Shown in pieces: positions 50,079 through 60,266 of a DNA stretch of 64,000 nucleotides (within the stretch, counting starts at the first letter, position 1; every line of letters begins with the position of its first letter). The stretch covers positions 248,001 through 312,000 of the forward strand of contig CAVZRR010000014.1 in NCBI GenBank assembly GCA_963777725.1. The letters run 5' to 3'. The stretch comes from RPQJ01 sp963777725 (lineage in GTDB: Bacteria; Pseudomonadota; Gammaproteobacteria; Steroidobacterales; Steroidobacteraceae). The position numbers and the translations under genes are program-made. The notes under the pieces were generated by a model. It was not told the DNA's origin. It ran no database searches and was given only the letters and a program-made list of their open reading frames with translations.

Positions 50079-50713
50079 CGACCGGGCTCATTGCCCCAGA
50101 GAACCTTGTGCAACTGCACCTGCAGGCGGACGTCCAGCCGGTCGGCGAGGATCCATTCCGCGAGCTCGCGCGGCTCCACCTGGCCCCAGCTCGGGGACAG
50201 CAGCACCTGGCATGGCATCGGGCCCTCCGCTTTCAGTAAATCGCGGGCCCATTCGTAATCGCTCCGCGAGCAGACGACGACCTTCAACTGGTCGCGGGCG
50301 TTCAGCACGCCCAGGTTCGCGAGCTTGTTGCGTGCGACTTCGCCGGAATCCGGTGTCTTCAGGTCCACGACGCGGCTGACCCGCGGGTCGACCGGGGCCA
50401 CGTCCATGGCGCCACTGGTCTCCAGCGACACCTGGTAACCCGCATCGCAGAGGCCTTCGAGCAGATCGAGGCACGCCTTCTGCGCCAGCGGCTCGCCGCC
50501 GGTGACGCACACGTGACGGACGCCACTGCCGTTCGCCACCTCGAGCAGCTGCTCGACGCTGCGCCATTCGCCGCCGTGAAAGGCGTACTGGGTATCGCAG
50601 TACACGCAGCGCAGCGGGCAACCGGTGAGCCGGATGAACAGCGTGGGCCAGCCGATCGCGTCGGCCTCGCCCTGGATCGAGACGAAGGTCTCGGTGATCT
50701 TCAGGCGGCTCAC
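50075..50713 (-). CDS. queE: 7-carboxy-7-deazaguanine synthase QueE
   Basis: Radical SAM enzyme converting carboxytetrahydropterin to 7-carboxy-7-deazaguanine for queuosine. 212 residues. FVSIQGEADAIGWPTLFIRL precedes the cluster motif TGCPLRCVYCDTQYAF (CX3CX2C), then HVCVTGGEPLAQKACLDLL and VSLETSGAM. It overlaps cpoB (GTGA-type, 4 bp) and queC (ATGA). Confidence 0.95.
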   Translation of the reverse strand: MSRLKITETFVSIQGEADAIGWPTLFIRLTGCPLRCVYCDTQYAFHGGEWRSVEQLLEVANGSGVRHVCVTGGEPLAQKACLDLLEGLCDAGYQVSLETSGAMDVAPVDPRVSRVVDLKTPDSGEVARNKLANLGVLNARDQLKVVVCSRSDYEWARDLLKAEGPMPCQVLLSPSWGQVEPRELAEWILADRLDVRLQVQLHKVLWGNEPGR

Positions 50714-51465
50714 CGGCGCTCGACGTCCATCCTTGCCAGGCGCTCCTGGGCCAGCCGGGCCGCATCGGACCCCGGGTATCCCGACGCCACTCGCTCGAGC
50801 GTCGTGCGGGCATTGCGAAACGCCTTGAGCTCGTACTGGCAGAAGCCCACCTTGAGCTCGGCGTCGCCGGCCTTCCGCGAATCGGGGAACCGCGCCAGCA
50901 TGTCCTGGAAGGCCCGCAGTGCCGCTTCATAGTTCTTCTGCACGTACAGCGCCTCGCCGAGCCAGTAGCCGGCATTGTCGGCGCGCGGACCGTCCGGATA
51001 TTTCGTCAGGTAGAGCTGGAAGCCACGCACGGCATCCTCGTACCGGCCGGCCTTGAGCGCTGCAAAAGCGTCCCCGTAGACGTTCGCCTCGTCGTCCACC
51101 CGGATCTGGTCCGCCGACGGCGGCGCGGTGCCCGTAGCCGCCGTGGGAGCCGCGCCGTGCTCGAGCAGCAGCAGTCGCCGGTCGAGGTCGCCGTACAGGT
51201 CGCGCTGCTGCTGGCGCAGCGTCTCGAGCTCGTGCCGCGCTTCCTCGATCTGGCCGCGCAGCGTGCGCAACTCGGCGCGAGCAGATTCGATCTGCTGCTG
51301 CATCGGCACCAGGTTCTCGTTGGCCCGCTCGACCGTGCCCAGCCGGGCGTCCATCTCGTTGGCGCGCGCCTCGAGTTCCTTGTTGCTGGCCGTGCGGCCC
51401 TGGGCGGACGTGGCCAGCGCGAGCAGGCCAGCCATCACGGCGATGACGATCGGGCGTGCGTTCAT
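50710..51465 (-). CDS. cpoB: Cell division coordinator CpoB (YbgF, Tol-Pal associated)
   Basis: Periplasmic protein linking Tol-Pal with peptidoglycan synthesis. The signal peptide is near residues 1-23 (VIAVMAGLLALATSAQG). A coiled coil (about 27-105) is rich in Gln, Arg and Glu. A Pro/Thr/Ala linker follows, then TPR repeats starting YGDAFAALKAGRYEDAVRGF and ending before 250. Length 251. It is directly after pal, the standard order. Confidence 0.93.
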   Translation of the reverse strand: MNARPIVIAVMAGLLALATSAQGRTASNKELEARANEMDARLGTVERANENLVPMQQQIESARAELRTLRGQIEEARHELETLRQQQRDLYGDLDRRLLLLEHGAAPTAATGTAPPSADQIRVDDEANVYGDAFAALKAGRYEDAVRGFQLYLTKYPDGPRADNAGYWLGEALYVQKNYEAALRAFQDMLARFPDSRKAGDAELKVGFCQYELKAFRNARTTLERVASGYPGSDAARLAQERLARMDVERR

Positions 51466-51472
51466 CGGCGCC

Positions 51473-52009
51473 TCACTGAGCGTGCACGAGCTCGACGCGC
51501 CGGTTCTGCGCGAGCGCTGCGTCGTCGGAGCCTTCCACTGCCGGGCGTTCCTCGCCGTAGCTGACCGTGGTGATCTGCGCTTCGGCCACGCCCTGCAGCA
51601 TCAGCGCGCGGCGGACGGTTTGCGCACGGCGCTCGCCGAGACCGATGTTGTACTCGCGGGAGCCCTTCTCGTCCGTGTGCCCCTCGAGGCGAACGCGCGC
51701 GGTCGGGAACTTGACGAGGTACGCGGCGTGGGCCGCCACGACCGGCACGTACTCGGCACGAATCTCGCTGCTGTCGAAGTCGAAATAGACGATGCTTTTC
51801 TGCTGCAGGTCGGCCAGCGCCTGCTGCTGCGGCGTGAGCGGCCCGCCAGCGGCGCCCGAGTCCTCCGCTCCGAGGCCACTGGTGCCGGCGGCACCCGCGT
51901 CCGTCGTCGAGGCGGCCCCCGAGGTGTCGGGCTGGACCTGCTTCGGCTTCTGGCAGGCGGCGAGGCCGAAGGCGATGACGACGACGGCAAGGGCGTGAAT
52001 GGGCTTCAT
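51473..52009 (-). CDS. pal: Peptidoglycan-associated lipoprotein Pal
   Basis: Outer-membrane lipoprotein that ties the envelope together with TolB. ATG 52009 gives 178 residues with lipobox FGLAAC at 15-20. A low-complexity Ala/Thr/Gly linker follows, then an OmpA-like domain with SIVYFDFDSSEIRAEYVPVV and peptidoglycan-binding RVRLEGHTDEKGSREYNIGL. The frame is open further upstream but the lipoprotein signal fixes the start. Confidence 0.95.
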   Translation of the reverse strand: MKPIHALAVVVIAFGLAACQKPKQVQPDTSGAASTTDAGAAGTSGLGAEDSGAAGGPLTPQQQALADLQQKSIVYFDFDSSEIRAEYVPVVAAHAAYLVKFPTARVRLEGHTDEKGSREYNIGLGERRAQTVRRALMLQGVAEAQITTVSYGEERPAVEGSDDAALAQNRRVELVHAQ

Positions 52010-52098
52010 GTTTCTATGGCTCCTTCGAACAGGCTCGAGCGATGACCGGGGTGCACCGCAGGGTGCGCGCCTTTTACCACAACCTCCAACGGCGAGCA

Positions 52099-53421
52099 TC
52101 AGCGCGCCGGGAACGGCGACCACGCCGGCTCGCGCACGTCGCCCTGGTCCGAGCTCAAGCGCTGCTGGAAGCGCCCGTCGGACGAGACGATCGCGAGCGA
52201 CCCGCGACTGCGTTCGCGCGTCGCGTAGATCAGCAGCGCGCCGTTCGGCGCGAAGCTCGGTGATTCATCCTGGCTGGCATTGGTCAGGATCCGCAGGTTC
52301 CGCGTGCCGAGATCCATGACGGCGATCCGGTAGCCGCCTCGATCGAGCGTCACCATCGCGAGTTCCTTGCCGTCGGGCGACAGGCGCGGCCGGGCGTTGT
52401 AGCCGTTCGTGAACGTGACGCGGTCGGCCTTGCGCGAGCCGTCGAGCGCGACCCGGTAGATCTGTGCGTTGCCTGCCCGGTCCGACGTGAAGTACAGGCT
52501 CTGGCCGTCGCGCGACCACTCGGGCTCCGTGTCGATCGCGTCGTCGCTGGTGACGCGCGCGAGGCTCTGCGTGGCGAGTTCCAGCGTGTAGATGTCCAGG
52601 TTACCGTCGCGGGACAGCGTCAGCGCGAGCCTGCGACCGTCCGGCGACCAGGCCGGCGCGCCGTTGATGCCGGCGCGAGCGGACACGCGGCGACGCTCGC
52701 CGCTGCTCAGCCGTTGCACGTAGATGGCCGAGGCCTTGCCCTCGAAGGAAACGTACGCGAGGCTCTGGCCGTCCGGCGACCACGCCGGCGACATGATCGG
52801 CTCGGTCGACTCCATGACGGTCCGCGGATTGAAGCCATCGGCATCGGCGACGACCAGCCGGAAGCGCTGGCTCGGCGGCCGGCCGTTCACCGTCACGTAG
52901 GCAATCCGCGTCGAGAATGCGCCCGGAACGCCCGTGAGACGCTCGAAGACGAGGTCGGCGATCCGATGGGCCGTGGCACGCAGGCCGCGTTCCGTCGACG
53001 GCAGGCGCTGCGCGAGCAGCGAGGCGCCCGTGCGCACGTTGAACAGCTCGAAGCCGACGGTGAGGCCGGAGGCATCGGGTTCGACGCGGCCGACCACGAT
53101 GAAATCGGACTTGAGCAGGCGCCAGTCCTCGAAGCGGATCTCCGCACCCCTCGTGGGACGCGCGACGAGATCGCGCCGCTCGAGCGGCGCGAATCGGCCG
53201 CTCATCTGCAGGTCGTTCGCGATCACCGCGGCCACGTCGGTCGCGACACCTTCGACCTGGCCGCCGAACGGCACCACGGCAATCGGCACGGCATCGCGGA
53301 CGCCCTGCGTGATGTCGAGCCGCAACTGGGCGCGGCTCGGTGACGCTGCCAGCAGCAACGCGAGCCCGAGCAGTCCGAGCACTGCAAGCGATCCCCTCGA
53401 GCCCGCGAACTTCATCTGCAT
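52099..53421 (-). CDS. tolB: Tol-Pal system protein TolB
   Basis: Periplasmic beta-propeller protein that interacts with Pal and TolA. 440 residues from ATG 53421. The signal peptide includes LAVLGLLGLALLLAASPSRA. The N-terminal domain has PIAVVPFGGQ and ANDLQMSGRFAPLE. Propeller repeats contain PAWSPDGQSLAYVSFEGKAS, APAWSPDGRRLALTLSRDGN and EPEWSRDGQSLYFTSDRAGN. It starts 7 bp after the tolA stop. Confidence 0.96.
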   Translation of the reverse strand: MQMKFAGSRGSLAVLGLLGLALLLAASPSRAQLRLDITQGVRDAVPIAVVPFGGQVEGVATDVAAVIANDLQMSGRFAPLERRDLVARPTRGAEIRFEDWRLLKSDFIVVGRVEPDASGLTVGFELFNVRTGASLLAQRLPSTERGLRATAHRIADLVFERLTGVPGAFSTRIAYVTVNGRPPSQRFRLVVADADGFNPRTVMESTEPIMSPAWSPDGQSLAYVSFEGKASAIYVQRLSSGERRRVSARAGINGAPAWSPDGRRLALTLSRDGNLDIYTLELATQSLARVTSDDAIDTEPEWSRDGQSLYFTSDRAGNAQIYRVALDGSRKADRVTFTNGYNARPRLSPDGKELAMVTLDRGGYRIAVMDLGTRNLRILTNASQDESPSFAPNGALLIYATRERSRGSLAIVSSDGRFQQRLSSDQGDVREPAWSPFPAR

Positions 53422-53428
53422 CACATCG

Positions 53429-54313
53429 CTACTCCGTCGGCTTGAACACGATTTCGAGACGCCGCTCGAACGCCCGCGGATCGCGGGGAGCCGGCAGCGG
53501 CGAGGCCCGGAACACGGCATTCGTGATCGACTCGCGCGTGGCCTGGTCGCCATTGCAGGGACCCAGCTTGACGTCGATCACGGTACCACCCGGCGCCTGC
53601 GTCACGTACAGCGTGCACTCGAGACCCGCACGCGCCGAGGGCGGCCGGATCCAGCTGCGCTCGATGGTCTGCACCAGCAGCGAGCGATACTCGTCCATCA
53701 CACCGGAACGGGCGAGCGCGGCGGACTCCTCCTCGGCGGCCAGGCTGCGCTGCAACTCGGCCTCGCGCTCCGCCCTGGCCTTCGCCTCCCGATCGGCCTG
53801 CGCCTGCTCGGCCGCCTTGCGCTTCGCCTCGGTCGCCTCGGCCTTGCGCCGCGCTTCCTCCTCGACGGCCTTGCGCTTCGATTCGACCTCCGCCGCGCGC
53901 TTGCGTTCCGCTTCTTCGGCACGGGCCTGGTCGGCCGCGGCCTTTTCGCGCGCGCGCTCGTCCGCCTGGCGCTTTTCTCGCTCGGCCTGTGCGGCCTTCT
54001 CGGCCTGCGCTGCGCGCTCGGCCGCCGCAGCCTCCTCCGCACGACGTTCCGGCGGTGGTTCGACCGCAGGCTCGGGTGGCTGCGGCGCAGCCTCGACCGG
54101 CTTCGGCGCCGGTGCGGGCGGCGGCGCGGCGCGCGCTTTGGGCGTGGACTGGTCGGACGGCAGATCGGCGACGTAACCCTCGATCGCGAGTTCGACCGGT
54201 GGCTGCTCCGACCTCCATTGCACGGCCGCACCGATCAGTAGCGCGACCAGGACCACGTGCAGCCCGGTGGAACCCGCCAGGGGCCGCAGGTGCTCTTGGA
54301 AGAAACCGGGCAT
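53429..54313 (-). CDS. tolA: Tol-Pal system protein TolA
   Basis: Inner-membrane protein whose long helix crosses the periplasm. A membrane helix is near residues 15-33 (GLHVVLVALLIGAAVQW). A Pro/Ala-rich segment and a long Ala/Glu/Lys/Arg-rich coiled coil (about 80-200) follow. The C-terminal TonB-like domain has ARAGLECTLYVTQAPGGTVI and IEIVFKPTE-like LEIVFKPTE. 294 residues. It is 3 bp after tolR. Confidence 0.93.
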   Translation of the reverse strand: MPGFFQEHLRPLAGSTGLHVVLVALLIGAAVQWRSEQPPVELAIEGYVADLPSDQSTPKARAAPPPAPAPKPVEAAPQPPEPAVEPPPERRAEEAAAAERAAQAEKAAQAEREKRQADERAREKAAADQARAEEAERKRAAEVESKRKAVEEEARRKAEATEAKRKAAEQAQADREAKARAEREAELQRSLAAEEESAALARSGVMDEYRSLLVQTIERSWIRPPSARAGLECTLYVTQAPGGTVIDVKLGPCNGDQATRESITNAVFRASPLPAPRDPRAFERRLEIVFKPTE

Positions 54314-54316
54314 CGT

Positions 54317-54757
<441 letters not shown>

Positions 54758-54760
54758 GGC

Positions 54761-55435
<675 letters not shown>

Positions 55436-55444
55436 TCACGCACC

Positions 55445-56488
55445 TCAGGCATCGAACAGCCCTAAATTGCCGCCCGGGCGTTCGAGCGCCGGCGGCGTCA
55501 GACCGAAGTGAAGGTAAGCGCTGCGCGTCGCCACGCGGCCGCGCGCGGTGCGCATGATATAGCCCTGCTGGATCAGGAACGGCTCGATCACGTCCTCGAT
55601 CGTGCCGCGCTCCTCGCCGAGCGCCGCCGCGAGGCTGTCGACGCCGACCGGACCTCCCTCGAACTTCTCGATGATCGCCAGCATCAGGCGGCGATCCATC
55701 GGGTCGAAACCCTGCGGGTCGACGTCGAGCAGGTCGAGCGCGGCCTGCGCTACGGCGTCGGTCACCCTGCCATCGGCCTTGACCTCGGCATAGTCGCGCA
55801 CCCGCCGCAGCAGTCGATTGGCGATCCGGGGTGTGCCGCGCGAGCGCTGCGCAATGCGGGCGGCGCCGGCCGCATCCACCGGCACGCCGAGGATCCGCGC
55901 CGAACGCTCGACGATCCGCTGCAGCTCGTCGTGCCCGTAGAACTCGAGGCGTTGCACGATGCCGAAGCGGTCGCGCAGCGGCGAGGTCAACAGCCCAGCG
56001 CGGGTCGTGGCGCCCACCAGCGTGAACGGCGGCAGGTCGATCTTGATCGAGCGGGCGCCGGGACCCTCGCCGATCATGATGTCGAGCTGGAAGTCCTCGA
56101 GCGCCGGATAGAGGATCTCCTCGACCACCGGGCTCAACCGGTGGATTTCGTCGACGAACAGCACTTCGTTGGGCTGCAGGTTGGTCAGCAGCGCGGCAAG
56201 ATCGCCCGGCCGCTCGAGCACCGGCCCGGAGGTCTGCTTGAAGCCGGCGCCCAGCTCGTTGGCGATCACGTGGGCCAGCGTCGTCTTGCCGAGGCCGGGC
56301 GGCCCGAAGATCAGCACGTGGTCGAGCGCGTCGCCACGCTGGCGCGCCGCAGTGATGAAAATCTCCATCTGCGCCTTGACCGCGGGCTGGCCGACGTAAT
56401 CGGCGAGCGTCTTCGGCCGCACGGCGCGGTCGTACGACTCGTCGTCGGACTGGCTGCCGGCGGAGATGACGCGATCCTGCTCGATCAT
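55445..56488 (-). CDS. ruvB: Holliday junction branch migration ATPase RuvB
   Basis: AAA+ motor of the RuvABC resolvasome, 347 residues. LADYVGQPAVKAQMEIFI, Walker A IFGPPGLGKTTLAHVIANEL, Walker B VLFVDEIHRLSP and sensor GATTRAGLLTSPLRDRFGI are clear. The C-terminal winged helix includes VEDV-type IEDVIEPFLIQQGYIMRTAR. It is 17 bp after ruvA. Confidence 0.97.
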   Translation of the reverse strand: MIEQDRVISAGSQSDDESYDRAVRPKTLADYVGQPAVKAQMEIFITAARQRGDALDHVLIFGPPGLGKTTLAHVIANELGAGFKQTSGPVLERPGDLAALLTNLQPNEVLFVDEIHRLSPVVEEILYPALEDFQLDIMIGEGPGARSIKIDLPPFTLVGATTRAGLLTSPLRDRFGIVQRLEFYGHDELQRIVERSARILGVPVDAAGAARIAQRSRGTPRIANRLLRRVRDYAEVKADGRVTDAVAQAALDLLDVDPQGFDPMDRRLMLAIIEKFEGGPVGVDSLAAALGEERGTIEDVIEPFLIQQGYIMRTARGRVATRSAYLHFGLTPPALERPGGNLGLFDA

Positions 56489-56505
56489 TCAAGGCACCCG
56501 TGCGA

Positions 56506-57105
56506 TCAGGAGGCGGCTGCGCGCAGCGCGTGCCGGATCAGTTCTTCGGTGGAGGTCACGGCCGGATCGACCTTCTGCAGCAGCCGGCTCACCTCCGCAG
56601 GCTTGTAGCCCAGCGAAACGAGCGCGCTGAAGGCTTCCGTCTGTGGATTGCTCGCCACGACCGCCGCGCCACCCGAGCCGGCGACGAAGGCCGGCCCGGC
56701 GAGGATCTTCAGCCGGTCGCGCATCTCGATCACGAGCCGCTCGGCGATCTTGCGCCCGATCCCGGGCACGCGCACGAGGGACGCGTGGTCCTGCGCCTCG
56801 ACGCAGCGGTGGAACTCGTCCACCGTGACGCCGGAGAGGATCGCCAGCGCAATGCGCGGACCGACGCCGGAGACCTTGATCAACTCGCGAAACAGGCTCC
56901 GCTCGCGCTCGGTGCCGAACCCGAACAGCACGTGCGCGTCCTCGCGCACGACCAGGTGGGTGTGCAGGCTGACTTCGGCGCCGACCGCGGGCAGCGTGTA
57001 GAACGTGGACATCGGCGCCTCGACCTCGTAGCCGACGCCGCCGACGTCCACGACCAGTTGCGGCGGGTGCTTCGCGGCCAGCCGCCCGCGCAGGTGTCCG
57101 ATCAT
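56506..57105 (-). CDS. ruvA: Holliday junction DNA helicase subunit RuvA
   Basis: Tetrameric junction-binding protein, 199 residues from ATG 57105. The OB fold begins MIGHLRGRLAAKHPPQLVVD. Two helix-hairpin-helix motifs are LIKVSGVGPRIALAILSG and LVRVPGIGRKIAERLVIEM. The C-terminal RuvB-binding domain has AFSALVSLGYKPAEVSRLLQ. It overlaps ruvC by 4 bp. Confidence 0.96.
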   Translation of the reverse strand: MIGHLRGRLAAKHPPQLVVDVGGVGYEVEAPMSTFYTLPAVGAEVSLHTHLVVREDAHVLFGFGTERERSLFRELIKVSGVGPRIALAILSGVTVDEFHRCVEAQDHASLVRVPGIGRKIAERLVIEMRDRLKILAGPAFVAGSGGAAVVASNPQTEAFSALVSLGYKPAEVSRLLQKVDPAVTSTEELIRHALRAAAS

Positions 57106-57611
57106 GCACCCACCCGCGGTGCCGCTCCGGCCACGACGGCCAGTCGCGCCTCGCGCGAATACGCGTGGCACAACGCGATGCCGATCGCGTCCGCGGCGTC
57201 CGGCCCGAGTTCGCCCTGCAACCTGAGCAGAGTCTTCACCATCAGCTGCACCTGCTCCTTCTGCGCGCCGCCCTGCCCCACGACCGCGAGCTTCACCTCG
57301 CGCGGGGCGTATTCGAAAACCTCCGGATCACCCGCGAACGCCGCGCAGAGCGCCGCGCCGCGCGCCTGGCCGAGCTTGAGCGCGCTGTCCGGGTTGCGGT
57401 GCATGAAGACCCGCTCGATCGCGACCTCGCGCGGCTCGTACTCGCGCATCAGCGCCAGGACGCCTTCGAAGATCTGGCGCAGCCGTGGCGGAAACGCGGC
57501 GCCACTCGTGCGGATCGCGCCGCTCGCCACGTAGCGGGCGTCGCCGTCCACCCAGTCGATGATGCCGAACCCGGTCGCCTGGGACCCCGGATCGAGGCCC
57601 AGGATGCGCAC
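57102..57611 (-). CDS. ruvC: Crossover junction endodeoxyribonuclease RuvC
   Basis: Resolvase that cuts Holliday junctions. GTG 57611 gives 169 residues beginning RILGLDPGSQATGFGII. Catalytic acidic residues are the Asp in GLDPGS, Glu in VAIERVFMHRNPDSALKLGQ, and two Asp in GPDAADAIGIALCHAY. A longer frame from 57704 exists but adds sequence not seen in RuvC. It is first in the ruv-tol unit. Confidence 0.95.
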   Translation of the reverse strand: MRILGLDPGSQATGFGIIDWVDGDARYVASGAIRTSGAAFPPRLRQIFEGVLALMREYEPREVAIERVFMHRNPDSALKLGQARGAALCAAFAGDPEVFEYAPREVKLAVVGQGGAQKEQVQLMVKTLLRLQGELGPDAADAIGIALCHAYSREARLAVVAGAAPRVGA

Positions 57612-57714
57612 GGAACCGCGGTGGGTCGTCGTCCGCGACGTGAGCGCCCAGCGCCGGCCACCACGATTCAGCCTGGGCAAGCACTCACCCCACGGGATCC
57701 GCAATACGTGCGGG

Positions 57715-57721
57715 TATCATA
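57715..57721. promoter_or_regulatory. Possible -10 element between divergent ruvC and relA
   Basis: GGGTATCATAACCC reads as TATGAT on the minus strand (57721-57716), suited to ruvC, and as TATCAT on the plus strand only 10 bp before the relA GTG. The ruvC direction is better placed. Weak call with no clear -35. Confidence 0.3.
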
Positions 57722-57730
57722 ACCCACACC

Positions 57731-59845
57731 GTGAAGCACGCCGAAATCGACATCGCCGGACAGTCGCCGCAGGTGCAGGCGGCGGTCGCATTCGTGCGCG
57801 ACCAGGTTCCGGCCGAGGTCGCGGCGCGCGCACTGGATCTCGCCACCGTGCTCGGCCGCCTGCAGGTCGACGACGAGGTTCTGCTCGCCGGCCTGCTGGT
57901 GCCCGTCCTCGCGGGGAGCACGGCCGAGGAGCCGCGACTGATCGAGGTCTTCGGCGAAGCGCCGTTCAAGCTCGCCAGCGAACTGCGGCGCGTCGAGGAC
58001 AGCGGCGTCCCGCCGGGCTGGAACCCTGGCCAGCCACTGAAACCCGAGCAGGCCGAAGGCCTGCGCAAGCTGCTGCTGTCGCTGGCTGCCGACGTCCGCC
58101 TCGTGCTGATCCGCCTCGCGCTGCAGCTGGTGCGCATGCGGCACCTGAAGACGGCCTCCGCCGAGGAGCAGCAGCGCGCCGCGCTCGAAACCCGCGAAAT
58201 CTACGCGCCGCTCGCCAACCGGCTCGGGATCTGGCACGTCAAGTGGGAGCTGGAGGATCTCGCCTTCCGCTTCAGCCAGCCGGACGACTACAAGCGGATC
58301 GCCGGCTGGCTGCGCGCCAAGCGCGACGAGCGTGAGCGCTACATCGAGGACGTGCGGCGCGACCTCGCTCGCGAGCTCGCGAAGGTCGGCGTCGAGGCCG
58401 AGATCACCGGGCGCCCGAAGCACATCTACAGCATCTGGCGCAAGATGAAGCGCAAGGGCCTGGCGTTCGAGCAGGTCATGGACGTGCTCGCCGTGCGCGT
58501 GCAGGTGGCGACGATCGCCGAATGCTATGCCGCCCTCGGCGTCGTCCACGGCCTGTGGCCGTACATCCCGGGCGAGTTCGACGACTACATCGCGACGCCG
58601 AAGGAGAACCACTACCGCTCGCTGCACACCGCGGTGATCGGCCCGGGCCGGCTGCCGCTCGAGGTGCAGATCCGCACGCGCGAGATGCACGAGCACGCGG
58701 AACTCGGCGTCGCGGCGCACTGGCAGTACAAGGAGGGCCGCAAGGCGGAGGCGAGCTTCCAGCAGAAGATCAACTGGTTGCGCCAGCTGCTCGAGCCCGC
58801 GGCGCGCGCCGGGACCGAGCCCGACCTGCTCGCCGGCCTGCAGGCCGAGATCTTCGAGGACCGGGTCTATGCGCTGAGCCCGCGCGGCGAAGTGGTGGAC
58901 CTGCCACGCGGCGCGACGCCACTCGATTTCGCCTATCACGTGCACACGAGCCTCGGGCACCGCTGCCGCGGGGCACGCGTCAACAACCGGATGGTGCCGC
59001 TCGACCACAAGCTCGCCAACGGCGACACGGTCGAGATCATCACCGCCAAGCAACCGAGCCCCAGCCGCGACTGGCTGGTGCCCGCGCTCGGCTACCTCGC
59101 GTCGCCGCGCAACCGCGCCAAGGTGCGCAGCTGGTTCCGCAAGCTCGACGAAGGCCAGAACCGCGAGCAGGGCCGGCAGATGCTGGAGCGTGAACTCGAC
59201 CGCCTCGGCGTGCGCGCACCGCCGCTGCCCGAGATCCTTGCCGAACTCGGCCTGCCAAACCTCGACTCGCTGTATCGCGGCCTCGGCGAGGGCGAAATCT
59301 CGCTCGCGCAGGTCGCCGGCGCCGTGCATCGCCGCCTGCACGAGCAGGAGCCGCCGAAGCCACGCACGCTGAAGCCCACGGCGACCGGCCAGGCCACCGG
59401 CATGGTCATCGACGGCGTCGGCGACCTGATGAGCTCGTTCGCCCGTTGCTGTCGTCCCGTGCCACCGGAGCCGATCGCGGGCTACATCACGCTCGGCCGC
59501 GGCGTCAGCATCCATCGCGCGAACTGCGCGAACCTGCTGCGCCTGCGCGATGCCCAGCCGTTGCGCGTGCTGTCCGTCGACTGGGGCCGTCCTTCGCCGG
59601 AGCGGACCTTCCCCGTCGCGGTCGCCATCCATGCCTTCGACCGCAAAGGCCTCGCGCGCGACGTTTCCGCCGTGCTCGCCGACGAGCACATCAGCGTCGC
59701 GACGATGAACGTCGCCACGCACCCGGGCGAGAACACCGCGACCGTCGATCTCACGGTCACCGTGCACGGGCTCGACGAGTTGAGTCGGCTGCTGAGCCGT
59801 TTCGCGGGACTGCCGAACGTGATCAGTGCCCGGCGCCGGAACTGA
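57731..59845 (+). CDS. relA: GTP pyrophosphokinase RelA
   Basis: Ribosome-associated (p)ppGpp synthetase, 704 residues. The N-terminal pseudo-hydrolase lacks the HD motif (LLAGLLVPVLAGSTAEEPRL). The synthetase has ITGRPKHIYSIWRKMKRKGL, and EFDDYIATPKENHYRSLHT with the ExDD loop of RelA rather than the RxKD loop of bifunctional enzymes. TGS (VYALSPRGEVVDLPRGATPL), helical, Cys-rich (FARCCRPVPPE and IHRANCANLLRL) and ACT (IHAFDRKGLARDVSAVLADE) domains follow. GTG start. Together with the dksA in this window it provides the stringent response. Confidence 0.95.
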   Translation: MKHAEIDIAGQSPQVQAAVAFVRDQVPAEVAARALDLATVLGRLQVDDEVLLAGLLVPVLAGSTAEEPRLIEVFGEAPFKLASELRRVEDSGVPPGWNPGQPLKPEQAEGLRKLLLSLAADVRLVLIRLALQLVRMRHLKTASAEEQQRAALETREIYAPLANRLGIWHVKWELEDLAFRFSQPDDYKRIAGWLRAKRDERERYIEDVRRDLARELAKVGVEAEITGRPKHIYSIWRKMKRKGLAFEQVMDVLAVRVQVATIAECYAALGVVHGLWPYIPGEFDDYIATPKENHYRSLHTAVIGPGRLPLEVQIRTREMHEHAELGVAAHWQYKEGRKAEASFQQKINWLRQLLEPAARAGTEPDLLAGLQAEIFEDRVYALSPRGEVVDLPRGATPLDFAYHVHTSLGHRCRGARVNNRMVPLDHKLANGDTVEIITAKQPSPSRDWLVPALGYLASPRNRAKVRSWFRKLDEGQNREQGRQMLERELDRLGVRAPPLPEILAELGLPNLDSLYRGLGEGEISLAQVAGAVHRRLHEQEPPKPRTLKPTATGQATGMVIDGVGDLMSSFARCCRPVPPEPIAGYITLGRGVSIHRANCANLLRLRDAQPLRVLSVDWGRPSPERTFPVAVAIHAFDRKGLARDVSAVLADEHISVATMNVATHPGENTATVDLTVTVHGLDELSRLLSRFAGLPNVISARRRN

Positions 59846-59859
59846 AGGAGACCCCGAAG

Positions 59860-60266
59860 ATGTCCTATCTGCTCAGGATCGCGGTGGTGCTGCTGGCGGC
59901 TCTCGCGGCGTTCCAGTGGTGGTCGAACCGCGGACCCGTCGAGCCGCCCGTCAGCGCCTCGGCAGAGTCGCCGGCAATCGCGGACTCGGTACCCGTCGTT
60001 CCTGCCGCCCGAAGCCGTCGCGACGCTGGAGGCGATCGAGCGCGGCGGTCCGTTTCGCTACGATCGCGACGGCAGCACGTTCCAGAATCGCGAGCGCCGC
60101 CTTGCCGGAGCAGCCGCGGGGCTACTACCGCGAGTACACGGTCGATACGCCGGGCTCACCGGATCGCGGCGCACGCCGCATCGTCAGCGGCGGCGATCCG
60201 CCCGAGGTCTACTACTACACGGACGACCATTACCGGTCGTTCCGGCGCGTGGAGATCACCCCATGA
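59860..60266 (+). pseudogene. Secreted barnase-type ribonuclease, two apparent frameshifts
   Basis: Guanyl-specific RNase of the N1/T1 (barnase) family. ATG 59860 follows AAGGAG and starts a signal peptide (LLRIAVVLLAALAAFQWW). Frame 1 reads to DSVPVV, then LPPEAVATLEAIERGGPFRY continues in frame 2, and LPEQPRGYYREYTVDTPG to the stop is in frame 3. One extra base near 60001 and one near 60100-60101 (both in CC) explain this. Barnase catalytic residues are visible in the third part: Glu in YYREYTV, Arg in GARRIVSGG, and His in YTDDHYRSFRRV. It overlaps the barstar gene by 4 bp. Either two sequencing insertions or a dead toxin gene with its inhibitor kept. Confidence 0.8.
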